A model generated the notes under the pieces. That model was not told where the DNA came from, made no database searches, and saw only the letters and a program-made list of their open reading frames with translations. DNA of 64,000 bases, taken from contig CM059973.1 in NCBI GenBank assembly GCA_030490835.1, positions 63,616,008 through 63,680,007 on the forward strand. Direction: 5' to 3'. Position 1 is the stretch's first letter, and every line of letters begins with the position of its first letter. Below are positions 45,845 through 57,700 of this stretch, one piece after another. Both the position numbers and the translations under genes were made by a program. Origin of the DNA: Annona cherimola. Lineage: Eukaryota; Streptophyta; Magnoliopsida; Magnoliales; Annonaceae.

Positions 45845-46440
45845 TTGCTAACATATTAATTTAGTTTGACACTAATTGCTGATATACCTATGTTATTTCA
45901 CGAGCTACATATTAACCCTAAAAAGTTTCACTAAAATTGTTTGCATTTCCATGTTAATGGCTGACATTTAATAGAAGTATAGGGGTTATTAAATAAAAAG
46001 AAATTTGTTGATATACCTACTTAGCTTGATGCTAATTATTGATATACTTATATTATTTCACTAATTGCATATTATCCATAAAATTTTACCAAAATTGTTT
46101 GTGTATTCATGTTAACTGCTGACATAGTGCCTCTCCTGGTGCCTCTTTCCACTTGCACAATTAGATATTTTATAAATTATGATTAAACTTTATTAATGTA
46201 ATATATAATTCATGAAACAGTGTGAGGATATCAGCAATTAGTATTGAACTAAGCGAATATATCTATAAATTATTCTTTTTATTTATTTAATAACTCATGT
46301 ACTTTTGTTAAACGTCAATAGTTAACATGAGTATGCTAGGAATTTTGATTAAAATTTGTAGATGTAATATGCAATTTATGAAATAATATAGGTATATCAG
46401 CAATTAAGAATGTCATGTAATATGACATGAGTAATTAATG
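45845..46440. repeat. Tandem units facing inverted tandem units
   Basis: Two plus-oriented units of about 155 bp (45855-45990, 46010-46140: 'ctaattgctgatatacctatgttatttcac', 'ccatgttaatggctgacat') are followed by two minus-oriented units (46190-46330, 46340-46430). The block is thus a large interrupted palindrome between family F copies 1 and 2. Confidence 0.65.
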
Positions 46441-46489
46441 ATTGGCCCCACTTCTATGAAACCCTTGTATGTACCTTCACCATTTTTAA

Positions 46490-46645
46490 CAACTTAATGG
46501 TTGAAGGAAATGTAACTCCATCTATTATATTTAATATTATTTATAGTATATTGAAAACTCTGTCTAATAGGCAATGAATCTTTTGGATCACTCTTCCTCT
46601 ACTCCCTTCATTATTGATAGGGAGTAGGATTAGAGTGCCTTCCTA

Positions 46646-46684
<39 letters not shown>

Positions 46685-47065
46685 GTCTAATATCACTATA
46701 CAATATATATGGGTTCCATTGAAAACAATATAATACGGTAGATTAATTTTAAAGTTGTGTTTTAAATATTTAAATGGTTTAAAATATCATTTCTACATGG
46801 ATAAATGATTCTATAAAGTATTATTATATAAAACGTGAATAAATCTAAACAGTTTTGTTAATTTACACATGAATATATATTTTTCAATAAATGTGGCTCC
46901 TAAACATATTTCTATAGGATGAAACTTGATCTCTTGGATAAACAAATGGTGTTAAATACAATTAATGGATTGAATTTTTCATCAAAAAACAAAATCTTAA
47001 AAATTAAAGGGGTTACACTGCTCCGCTTATATGTAATCTATTTACATAGAAGCGGAGCCCGTTAA
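46490..47065. mobile_element. Nonautonomous element, family F, copy 2
   Basis: Same body as copy 1, split by the LINE fragment at 46570-46676. It ends in a near-perfect palindrome, GCTCCGCTTATATGTAA / TTTACATAGAAGCGGAGC (about 47020-47058). Confidence 0.75.
46570..46676 (+). mobile_element. 5'-truncated LINE copy with long poly-A tail
   Basis: The body (46570-46648) aligns to the last ~90 bp of the LINE at 20539-26575, starting at GGCAATGAAT. It ends in a poly-A tail of about 30 bp. Target duplication AAAACTCTGTCTAATA flanks it (46554-46569 and about 46677-46692). It carries its own version of the 3' hairpin. Confidence 0.88.
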
Positions 47066-47519
47066 AGATTAAAAGTAATATGCAAAAATTAAAATAAATA
47101 AGACAGTTATATGAACAACTATGAAAATATATAAATAAATGATTAAGATATAGGGGCAATAATGTAAAAATATAGTTATATCACATTACATCAAAAAGAG
47201 TGCAGAAAGTTGGAGGGAAATTTTTTCTTTTCAAAATCCTAAACCACCTTTGATCAACATTTTTCGATATTTATATATTTTATATTATTTAGTTTGTATC
47301 TAAATATACATTTGTTACATTGAAATCATATCATAGGCAAATTAGATTAGTTTTGTATACATCATGTTTACGTTTATTGGGGCTTACTTCTATTAAACCC
47401 ATCTTTATATAAATTTTTATGAATACTTTGACGTTTATAAAAAAATTATTCATTTATATTATCATGGATACTCTTTCATTCGTTAGAGGTGATTCAGCAC
47501 ATTGAATAATTTAAATTTC
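47066..47519. other. AT-rich intergenic DNA
   Basis: No gene or repeat end recognised. Confidence 0.4.
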
Positions 47520-48110
47520 ATTTAAATTTCAAGGCGCTAATGCGCATCCACGGTTGAATTCGGCGCCTCTTATCTCGTCCATGGCTCAAGTAGTCGGGTT
47601 TTTTGACAGTCTAACCTGTGTGAGTTTGCAGAATCATCATTCTCTATTCGAAAAACAAAAATACTAGAAAGTGAGAAGAAGTCGCCCTTATCGTTCTGCT
47701 TGGAGAAAATTGCCCTCCTAATTGGTGATTACTGCAACTCACATATTTGGCAAATCTCTGCCAAGGTCGTCACCCTCTAGAAGCTCACCTACCTCTCCTC
47801 CCTCCATTTTGTGGATTAACCTTTGCCTCCTTCCCCACCATCGAACTGCTATTGTCCCCTCGTTTCTCCCAGAAGAAAATTGCCTATCTCGCTGCCTCTC
47901 TTTTCATTGATTCTCCCATCCATGTCCTAGTCCTCATTCTTAATTAACTCCATAAGAGCCTTGCTTCTCCCAACCTCTGTGAATCTAATCCTGCCCTTGA
48001 ATTTCCTATCGACTGCTACTACGTCTGAACTCGCTGTGATCCCACTCCTAAAAGGTTTATGTATTCTATTTGTATAGTGGAAACTCTCGCACTGACTAAG
48101 CACACCTAGT
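47520..48110. other. GC-richer low-copy segment, unknown
   Basis: This stretch stands out by composition (pyrimidine-rich on the plus strand, many CCT/CTC). Overlapping short frames at 47722-47910 and 47747-47947 have Ser/Pro/Leu-rich translations without a known domain. It could be a promoter or leader of a lost gene or a captured fragment. Confidence 0.3.
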
Positions 48111-48387
48111 GTGTGTTTGGGAATGGATAAAACTTTTGATGAAAAGTTGTAGAGATGAGAAGTTGTCAAATGATGTAATATGATAGGGGTAATGATGAGG
48201 AATAAATAGGATAAAGTTGAAATAAATAGGTTTGTTGTGTTGGTAGTTGTGTAGAAATGATTGAAAAGTAATGTAGTTGTATAGAAAAATGTGAAGAAAT
48301 AATTTAAAAATAGGGTAGTTGTGGAGAGTGAAAAGTTTTAGATTGAAAAGTTTTAAATGGATAACTTTTTGTTGTTGCCAAACACAC
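48111..48387. mobile_element. MITE, family C, best-preserved copy
   Basis: Terminal inverted repeats GTGTGTTTGG (48111-48120) and CCAAACACAC (48378-48387) are exact. The body has 'ggtagttgtgtagaaatgattgaaaag' and 'gtggagagtgaaaagtttt'. No coding region. Confidence 0.85.
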
Positions 48388-48577
48388 TCCTATTCTTCCT
48401 AATTTTTGCCTCACTCCCTCCAGCGACTGCAACATCCAATTATTGGTGACATGTTATCTCAGCAGCCTTTTCCTCTTATATTTCTCTATTCCACTTCAAT
48501 CGGCAACTCTACCAACACCAGCTACTGGATAAGCGCTTCCTCGATAAGTGGGCAAGAGATATATTGGATTCACGAGA

Positions 48578-49262
48578 TGTTTGGTAATAGTAAAAGAGAA
48601 ATGATCCTGTTAGCCCGGGCTAAGTAAATGCCTCACTTAGCCCACCTCAAAAATCCTATTTAAAACAACTTTTTTTTACTTGTTTCTTCGTACACTTGTT
48701 TATCTAGGTATATTTAATATATAAATCAAGTTTTACCATTTTTGGATATGCGTATCTATTTTTTTTAGATTTTTAAAAATAAGGGTATTTTAAATACTTA
48801 TATACACATAGATGTTTAAAAATCTCAAAAAAATAGATAAATATATTTAAAAAAGGTAAAACTTGGTCAATATGTTAAATACAATTAGATAAACAAGTGC
48901 ACGAAGAAACAAGTAAAAAAAAGTTGTTGTAAATAGGTTTTTTAAGGTGGGCTAAGTAGGGCATTTACTTAGCCTCGGCTAACAGGATCACTCCTCATAG
49001 TAAAATGTGGGAATGAGAAGGAATATGTGGGAGTACTGATTAGTACTGATTTGGAGAACAATCATCACTCAAATAAACATCATGTTTTTTACGCTTTCAT
49101 ATATTTCAATTATTTTTTCTATCTATTATTCATTATCACACCTATTTATTCCAATTTTATCCTTATCATTTCATATCAATCTCATAATTATCAAAATATT
49201 CTTTTTTCCCATTTTATTATATCCCATAATTTTTTTCCTATTCCATACTCCCAAACAAGCTT
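48578..49262. mobile_element. TIR element interrupted by a family B MITE
   Basis: The outer ends 'tgtttggtaatag' (48580) and, reverse-complemented, 'gcttgtttgggagtatgg' (49260) pair loosely, and the sequence on both sides of 48602-48990 reads as one element. Confidence 0.5.
48602..48990. mobile_element. MITE, family B, nested, best-preserved copy
   Basis: TIRs of about 30 bp: TGATCCTGTTAGCC(CG)GGCTAAGTAAATGCC on the left and, from the right, TGATCCTGTTAGCCGAGGCTAAGTAAATGCC in reverse complement. Secondary inverted pairs follow inward (cttagcccacctcaaaaa; cttgtttcttcg.gcacttgttta). 389 bp, noncoding. Confidence 0.88.
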
Positions 49263-49269
49263 TAATGTA

Positions 49270-49520
49270 TTTAGGAAGTAATAAAACCAATCTAAAAGAT
49301 TTTCGATATAAAAATTGTTGAAATTGATAAAAAAATTATGATATGAAGTAATGATGATGTATAAAGAGAATAAAGTTAAAATATATAGGTTAGTTGTATG
49401 GGTAGTTGTGTAATAATGATTAAAAAATAGATAGTTATATAGGAAGATGTGAAAAAATAATTTTAAACTACGATATTTATGGAGAGTAAAAAGTTTTGTA
49501 TTGAAAAGTTTTAACTTATA
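49270..49520. mobile_element. MITE, family C
   Basis: Shares 'ggttagttgtatgggtagttgtgtaataatgatt' and 'ggagagtaaaaagttttgtattgaaaagtttt' with 48111-48387. Confidence 0.6.
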
Positions 49521-49748
49521 TTTTATATTGACACACTTATATGTCTGCCTCACATCAATCTTCGGTTCTATTTGCTTGTTTTTTTCATCTTATTGAAATT
49601 GTTCTCAAGTACAAAACTCCTTCCACCACGTAAAATCTTTGTTCATCCATCCATAACTATTAACTAAAATTGAAATCCCAATTTTTTTTTAAATTTTTTT
49701 AGCAACATCAATTTCTTCAACAATCGGAGCAATAAAAAGAGGCCTTCA

Positions 49749-50023
49749 CACCAACTGAGGCGTGCTCGGTTGGTGGCCGCAACCGTAATAGAGCTTTGGC
49801 GGGGCTGCGGTCGTGGGTTCGAATCCCACACTGGGATTTCGGCCCGGAAAATGGTGTGGGTGTGGTCTCCCTTTAGCTGGGTGGAAGCTGTGTCTTCCTA
49901 ATTCTTTAGTAGAGCTGTGTCTCCAGATTTCTTTGGAGGAGTTACGTATCTCCGTATTTGTAAGAATGTCTCAGAACTACAATATAATATGTGTTGAAAT
50001 GTATGTAAATATAACCATAAAAA
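49749..50023 (+). mobile_element. tRNA-derived SINE, complete, 275 bp
   Basis: A-box GTGCTCGGTTGGT (49762-49774) and B-box GGGTTCGAATCCC (49815-49827) form the tRNA-related head. A tail ends in poly-A (about 50018-50028). Exact 15-bp target duplication AAAAAGAGGCCTTCA at 49734-49748 and 50024-50038. Complete and apparently young, since the duplication is unmutated. Confidence 0.92.
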
Positions 50024-50224
50024 AAAAAGAGGCCTTCATGCTTATTTTCAATTTTTTGTCTAAAAGGGGAGCAAATTTGAAAATATTGTAGCTGGGTTAA
50101 AACGTTAAATCCCTACTGTTTGAATTGGCAGGCAAGATAATCAATGCACAGTTGAATGGTGGATGTACATTGCACATTAAAATATAAATGCACAAGGGAG
50201 CATTGAAACGGCTCTTTTGGTTTT

Positions 50225-50845
50225 TTTTAGTGCTATTGCCTATGAAATTTATTTACGAATATGTAAAATTTAAAGTAAAAATGGTTTAATATTAAATATT
50301 AATTTTAAAGTTGTATTTTCAATATTTAAACTATCTAAAACATAATTTTTATGCACAAATGATTTTACAAAGTACTGCCGCATTGTAATGCATATATTAG
50401 GGTTGTTATTTGGTGCAGTCGGGTGCACTAAGTTTTCATGCACTCGGGTGCAAAAATTCATTTTAAAAACTTTTTGAATTTTTTATACAACTGTTAATGT
50501 AAGTGTATTTAATATATATATCAATTCTTTCCATTTGAGATTTATAGATATGTTTTAGATTTTTTAAAATAAGTAACATTTTGTAATTTTTAAAAATCTT
50601 TTAAAAAAATAAAAATAAATTTTTGCTCCCAAGTGCACCGAAGCTTAGGTGCATGGAATCAAATGGCCGTATGTTAATAAATCTAAACATTATAATTTAC
50701 ACATGAATATATACAAGTAAATATGAATCATGCATATTCTTGATTTGAATGAAACTTGGTATTTTGGATAAACAAATCATGTTAATAAAATGAATGAAGT
50801 AAATATTTTATCGATCATCAAAATGTTAAAAATGGAGCAAAGCCT
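50225..50845. mobile_element. Nonautonomous element, family F, copy 3
   Basis: Left part 50225-50403 and right part 50670-50845 are collinear with copies 1 and 2 ('cacaaatgattttacaaagtact', then 'aatttacacatgaatatata', then 'ggataaacaaatcatgttaataaaatgaat'). A family B MITE separates them. Confidence 0.65.
50404..50669. mobile_element. MITE, family B, nested in family F
   Basis: Ends GTTATTTGGTGCAGTCGGGTGC and, from the right in reverse complement, GGCCATTTGATTCCATGCACC are related. Inner pairs include the 'gcactcgggtgcaaaaa' and 'ttttgctcccaagtgcacc' stretches. Confidence 0.65.
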
Positions 50846-51054
50846 ATATTTATATTATTTAGTTTTACATTTATTACTTTCATTTGTTTATCTTATTTTT
50901 AAAAGGTAAATTTCTCCTAAAAATATGCTACATACTACTATAATTATCATAAACCTAATTAAATTGTATATTATTATTATTTTTGCTTAGATGATTTCTT
51001 AGTTATTATATATCACATGAAAATTTAAACTTGGCCCATGATAGCATGCAGTCG

Positions 51055-51345
51055 GGCTAACATAAACATATGTTGGTCTGGCCGAATACACTTTTTTTCA
51101 TAAATTTGTTTTAGAAAATGTATTTATCTTATTTACAATTTTTGGATATATGTTATATTATTTTCAAAAACATCATTTTGGGGTATCTAAGTCATTTTAT
51201 CTCCAAGATGATGACTTTCAAAGATAAAAAATATACATATTTTAAAGTTAAATACACTTCATAAAAAAGTTTTATGCAAAAAAACAAAAGAATATAAAAA
51301 AAAAATGGTGTTCTACCGAGGCACATGTAACATCGCATGCGGAAG
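51055..51345. mobile_element. MITE, family B-like, diverged
   Basis: 'gtgtttacat'-type left end with 'ggccgaatacacttttttt', core 'aagttaaatacacttcataaaa', right end 'tggtgttctaccgaggcac'. Diverged from the main family. Confidence 0.4.
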
Positions 51346-51773
51346 ACTGATCAGTGATCACCTCAACTAAAAAAAATATAATTTACGTAGATAGAGTTAA
51401 GATTTAAATTTCATAAATGGAGTTGGAATTATGATTGAGTTTTTATAAATAAGCTTTGCTTCAATGTAGTTCTTTTTTTATATTGGGTAATTCTTTCAAT
51501 TTTTAATATCCTACGTTTGATGCAAAATTAACTCTGACGGTTAACATTTACATTAACAAGATTAAGGTCAGGGCTCAGCCGAATCCGAGCGCAAGCTGCC
51601 GCAACAGCTCTTCGTTGTATCGTCTCATATGCCATTTGATAAAGACTCAAGGGCATCCATGCAAATAAACTTCTAACCCACAAGCTCACTGGCGTGCGCC
51701 GCGCTGTCTTTCTTCTCTGCCGTGGTCTGTTTCCTTTCTCCCTCCGTTGGGTGGTCTTGTTGGGAATTGCAGC
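51346..51773 (+). promoter_or_regulatory. Upstream region and 5' leader of eIF2B epsilon
   Basis: AT content drops from about 51535 toward the ATG. A pyrimidine-rich leader (about 51700-51750) with 'ctttctccctcc' precedes the start codon, as in many plant translation-factor genes. I see no convincing TATA box, so the transcription start is not placed. Confidence 0.4.
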
Positions 51774-54700
51774 ATGGCGCAGAAGAAGGCTTCGAAGGTC
51801 TCTGAAGATGCAGAAGAGGTGGCCCACGTCCCGCTCCAGGCCATTCTCCTCGCCGATAGCTTCGCACAGACCTTCCGCCCCATCACTCTTGAGCGCCCTA
51901 AAGTAATACTTCCTCGCTTCTCTTCCGCCCATACAAAATCCTCCTGTGTCCGATTTCCTTACTTGGCCAGATTGAGTGACTGAATGCCCCCGCTGTTTAT
52001 CTGCTCACCTCATTGGAGGCCTGCACCCATTCTTCCGAACTTGTTTTAAGCTGCTACTGTGACTTCGCGATTGCGTTTGCAGCTGATGCAACCCCCCAAA
52101 AAGTTTATTTGGGATTTGTTGTAGTCGTTAGACAGATTAATTTAGAGGTCATAATTATGAATGGGGAGGAACCAAAACCACTTCTTGTTATTGCTTTTCT
52201 CTAAAATCAGATAAAACTTATTTGTTGTAGATCATATTTCCTTGATATGGTTTGAGGAGTGTTTGAGGTTCAACGCCTTTTGCATATCTGCCTTGTTTGA
52301 GCTCCTTTTTCTTTCTACTTCCGAATAATCAAATGCAAAGGTTTTGAATTGAACCTGCCAGATGAGCGGTGTTGAATGCTGCCTGTTATTCATTTAACCT
52401 GATTTTGGTGTTGGGAGTGAGCTAGGCCATGTGCTTTTATGAGATGATAGAACCATTGGGTTGGCTAAAGCTTTCCAAAGCCTCTAAGATAGCTACATGG
52501 ATCCGTGACCATCCCTAGCAAATCTCATGGTTCTGTATGTCGGTCTTTTATTTTTTTTATTAATAGGTAAGAGCAGATGTTGCTGATTCCTTAATGCCTG
52601 TGAGTCTGCTGTTATCTTATTATATAACTTTGGTCTCTTGGCTGTTGAATCATGAATGCCCTCGGGGTGTTGGTATTGCCTTTTTTCCCTGGCATTTTTT
52701 CCTGTAGATTATCGTATTTGCATGTAACATTAACTTCTTGCCATCTCTAACTTTACCTCTATGCAATGAGATGCCTTTGGAGGACAGGAAGCGATTGTTT
52801 TCTTTAAAGTATCAGCATGCATAAGGCATGAAGCATTTTCATCCTTTGTTCAGGCTTATGCTAATGGAGAAAACAGATTAATTTTCTATCTGGTCAAAAT
52901 TTTATTGAAAAAATGATTTTCTGATATCCATTTATACATTTTTCTCTGTAAAAGTTGACAAATGGAAATAAGGACAAGCATTTGATCTCAAATTGATTAT
53001 TATTTGTTATTCGTATCTGTTGTTGTAGGTATTATTGCCACTAGTTAATGTCCCAATGATTGATTACACTTTAGCTTGGCTCGAATCTGCCGGAGTGGAA
53101 GAAGTCTTTGTCTTTTGCTGTGCCCATTCAAAGATGGTTATAGATTATCTGGAGAAGTCTGAATGGTTACACCAACCAACTTTTTCAGTGACAGCTATTG
53201 AGTCACATGATTCAACTAGTGCTGGAGATGCTTTGCGTCTGATTTATGAGCGCAATGTGGTATTGTTGATTCTCTCTCTCTCTCTCTCTCTCTGCTTTGA
53301 ATATATTTGTTTTGTCTGGAACTTACATATGTCATGCATATTTTAGCTCTTAATTCTGCTCTGCATATGTAACATTTACCTTCTAACATAGTCTGGATGC
53401 ATCTTGCTTCCTCTATCTCATGTTTTTAGCTGTTAGGAAATTTTCAGCGTCTTTATCTGTGGTTTGCCTTATCTTTTTAGACATTTGACTACATCCACTC
53501 CGTACCCCACAAACCAAACCCGGCCCTCCGAACACCCATAGCTATGTTCTTTTCCATCAGCATCGCCACGTGGCTGTGTTTTTTTTTTTTTCCCACAGTT
53601 TTTCAACTTAAGGTGGTTTTGGGCCTTCAGCAAATAGCGTTTGGGAATGGCTAATGGGAGAACTACTTTAAAGTATGTGATTTTTGCATATATACCCACA
53701 CCATTTACCAATAGTTGTAAATATTGACATTGTTACATATACCTTTAAACTTGTAAAAATTTATATTAATTCCATCAGCAACTGTCATTATGTAATAAGA
53801 ATACTGCATCACTAGGATTTGTATTCTGATCAATAGCCAATGCTGATGGTGCTCAAAATGACTGCAGGAACTGGGTATTTACTTGTATGAAAGATGTAAG
53901 AATGGATAAGACTCTGCATTCTTGCCTTTGGATTATTAGTTTCTTAAGTAACTATGAAGCAGTTAATCATCACTTGGTTTTGAAAGAAATATGTTACCAG
54001 AATTTCTGTATTATGAATGGTACCACTCATTATAGTCTTATCCAAGGGTTTTGTTTCCATGCAACCAGATGCTTTGAAATTCTTGAAATTTCAATGCATC
54101 CAACTAGAAATTCCATTTTTGAATTTTTTGTTATAAAACTCTAAATCTAGGTGTATTTGACTCGTGTAGTAAGTTTTATCATTTTATAAAATTTGTGTAT
54201 ATATATATATTTTTTATTTTTTGAAAATAGGGGTATTTTAGTCATTTAAAAAGTACTCAAAATCCCCTATTTTTAAAAATAAAAAATATATGCACATTTT
54301 CAAAAATGGTAAAACTTAGTTTATAGATTAAATACAGTTAGATTAAGAGTTCTATAAGAATTTTTTTTTTCAAAAAATAAAAAAATAAAAAATGGAGTTC
54401 TATTCAATGCATCCGGTTGCATTGAAACATTCTCCCTAATCTAATGGGATATAATTCAGCAGAATCCTTTTAATGGAGCTGAGAGAAGCTTCATACATGG
54501 TATTTAGAAAATCACCTAGAGAGTAATAACTTTTGAGTTGGATTATGTAAATGTAGTGTTATCAAGATATGCAGCTGAAGGCAAAACTATCACAGCAAAT
54601 TTTGTATTAAAAAATGGGTTCCAGGCAGATGCTGTTAAACCTGAGGCATACATGTACTGTCAATGATCAGAACAATGGTGTTAATCAGTCTTTTGGATTT

Positions 54701-57700
54701 CTCCTATGGATGTCGAACCATATAAGTTCTTTTGAACTTCTTCTGTAGATGAGGAACCATACAAGTTTTTCTTTCTAAATATACACTTTATTTTTAATGC
54801 GTGTATTGCATTAAATATGTACACATGGAGAGGACAATGAATTGCAGACACAAGGGGCACAATCAGTGATTTTAGTAGCATATGTGGTGCACTATTGCTT
54901 GTCTGATACTTTCTAACTGTACCTTGCATGCTGGTCCTTGGATCTGTTTGTTTCTGGATGATGGTGGTCTCCACCACTCTCCTAGTTAAACATGAAAAAG
55001 GAATAGGATAATTGGAAAACAGATAGAGGAGAAAATCTATTGTTGTATGTTCTCCTTTTGGATTTCATTAGAATTTGATATCTGTCAATTTTCTTTTGTA
55101 TCTTCCTTTCCTTTTGTCTTGTTTTTTTTTTTTTCGGATATAACAATTGTCAGTTCTTCAAGGGAATATGTTTGTTTATTCACTCTCAAGTGCATTTATG
55201 CTTCAGGATGTTTTTTATTTAATTTTTCTTCCATATTATACCTTTTTCTTTTTTTTTTTTTTAAAAAAAAAATGAAATATTGAACAAGGATTTTTGATTT
55301 GTCTTTTCGTTTCCTTTGAAGATACATGGGGATTTTATCCTTATAAGTGGCGACACTCTGAGCAACATGAGCTTAACTCAGGTGCTTAAAGAGCATAAGG
55401 AGAGAAGGAAGAAAGACATGCAAGCTATAATGACCATGGTCATCAAACAATCTAAACCTTCTCCAGTGACACATCAAACTCGTTTGGGTAATGATGAATT
55501 GATCATGGCAATTGATCCTGAAACGAACCGGCTTCACAACTATGAGGATAAGACAGACCACTCAAAGGGAGTCATTTCCCTTGATAAGTTGTTGCTAGCA
55601 GAAAACCCTGCTGTTTATTTGCGCAATGATATGCAGGTTACTTCTTTATTTTCTTTTTTGTGCTCAGGTTCCTTTCTTTTCTGCCTTTGCAATTAGCAGA
55701 CGGTACTGGTTTTTAATGGAAGTAGGTATTTTCTTGGTACTGTCATGATTTTTTAATATAAGTGAATGGAATTCAGGAAAAGTTTTCAGGTTAATAGCAT
55801 TGGAATAATGATTGCATGTGTTTTGTTTGCAAATGAATTTGAAGAGGAGTCCTCAGGGCAGCCAAATGGATCACGGAAGCATGTTTGCTTGTGTTTTGAC
55901 TACACCAGTAGCTCTTCTAATTGTATGAATATTAGAATAGTTGTTGATGTCAATTCTAGTACATTGTAAGTCTGTTGTTTCCTCTTTCTCTAGAATTATG
56001 TAATTCCTTGTCTATCTTTATGTCCACTTCTGCGTATCGAGGAATAAGGTTCCTGTTTATCTCATTTAATGTTTCTAAATTTGTTTGTGTCAGTTCTGAA
56101 TGCTTTTGAAGTGTGGAATTTCCTCTGTAGAATTATGTGATTCCTTGTCCAGCTATCTTTATATCCTCTTCTGCATTCCTACACTTAGGACAAAGGTTCC
56201 TGTTTATTCCATAAAATTTTCTAAATTGTAAGGAGGCGTTATTGTTGTATATTCTCATCTTCTGACCTAGGAACTTCGCATGGTGGTATAAAACAAACAG
56301 ACTTGTTTTAGCAGGTTGATGGAAGTCTTCTACCTGATCTTTTGTTTATGATTGAATCATTGGATATTTTCCTTAGTCGGTTTATCTATTAGGTAATTTT
56401 CAAGATTGGAATTTACTTTTTTTGTGGTGTGGCCTATCTTATTGAACATATTGATATTGGGTTCAGTCATCGACATTGTGTTTGATTCATTGTTGTCTAA
56501 AATGTAGATCCATTTACTTTTTTAGTTCTGCAGGTGCATCACTGCAGGTGATATCTCCTCAATCATGACTGGATCATTGATCTGTATGACATAGTCACTT
56601 GTGCATGCTACTTTGTTAAGAATATTGAATGACTAGGTGCTTAGAGTCCGTTTGGTAATGTAGATGGGGAGGGAAGTGGGAAAGCGGGAAGGGAATATTT
56701 TAAAAAGTGTGGGGAGTAAATAGGGCAGTGTTCTAAGAAAATGATTGAAATAGAGAGGTAAAAATGGAAAAATTAGGATAGGTAGGTATTTAAGATGTCA
56801 AATCATTTTTTAGAAAGTGTGTGAGGAAGGGGTGGGATAGTAGTTTCCCACTTATGCTTGGTTTATTCTTACTATTGCTAAAAATGTATTAGACATAATA
56901 TGCATGTCCATTTGTAAATGGGAGGAAATGGGACAAAATGAATATGGAAAAGTGAAGGATAAAATAGGAAATTATGCAATGTGGTAGCGGTTAATGATTA
57001 GAAATAAGTGAGCAAAAATAAAATGGGTGGACTTTTTTATATGAAAAGATAGAATAATAATTGAAAATATAAATAATGTGGAAAAGTTGGATTTGTTAAA
57101 ATTTATGGAAAGGGCGGAAAACTGTTGCACTATTTCTCCTTGGCACCTAGCAGAGCCTTATTTTTCATTTTAGCCACTTATTTGTCCTTTTCAAGTTTTA
57201 TCATCCATTGAAACAAATATGTTGGAGACAGCAATTGATAATTTTAATAATGCTTGAAGGTTCTTTACTTGTATTCACCAAAATTGTTCTACTGGATCCT
57301 GTCATACACTTTCTCTAGGTTGAAAAATATTATGCAGGCTCTTGTATGCCTTCATCAGTTACCTTGTTATAGGAGAATAACCTCTATAATTAACCCTGCA
57401 AGCTTAAATTTAAGTTGACTTTTTGGAACATTTGTCTTATTCAGTAACCTTTGCTTGATTATTCTCTCCTAGAGTTCTATCTTATGGATCATAAGTTTAA
57501 TTCCTTGAGAGTTGGTAGATTTCTGTATTTCTCATTTTTTTCAGTGAACAAAGAATATGATAATTGGTGGGTTTCTGTTTTCTTCATTAATCAATTGTAT
57601 TCCTGAGCCAAAAACCTTTTTTAAATGGATTTTTCTTGCTACCTCTTTCAATGGAATTCTTTAGCTTTTTTGTTTATCAGTTTTTACATCTGACGGCAGG

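Noticed and set aside
49027..49553. Overlapping 80-120-codon frames on both strands
   Set aside because: Rich in Phe, Ile, Tyr and Asn, coming from AT-rich MITE DNA in both orientations; no coding signal.
53260..53346. Extension of eIF2B epsilon exon 2 into the (CT)n run
   Set aside because: The open frame continues by chance; homology ends at the GTG|GTATTG donor and resumes in frame at ATA CAT GGG in exon 3.
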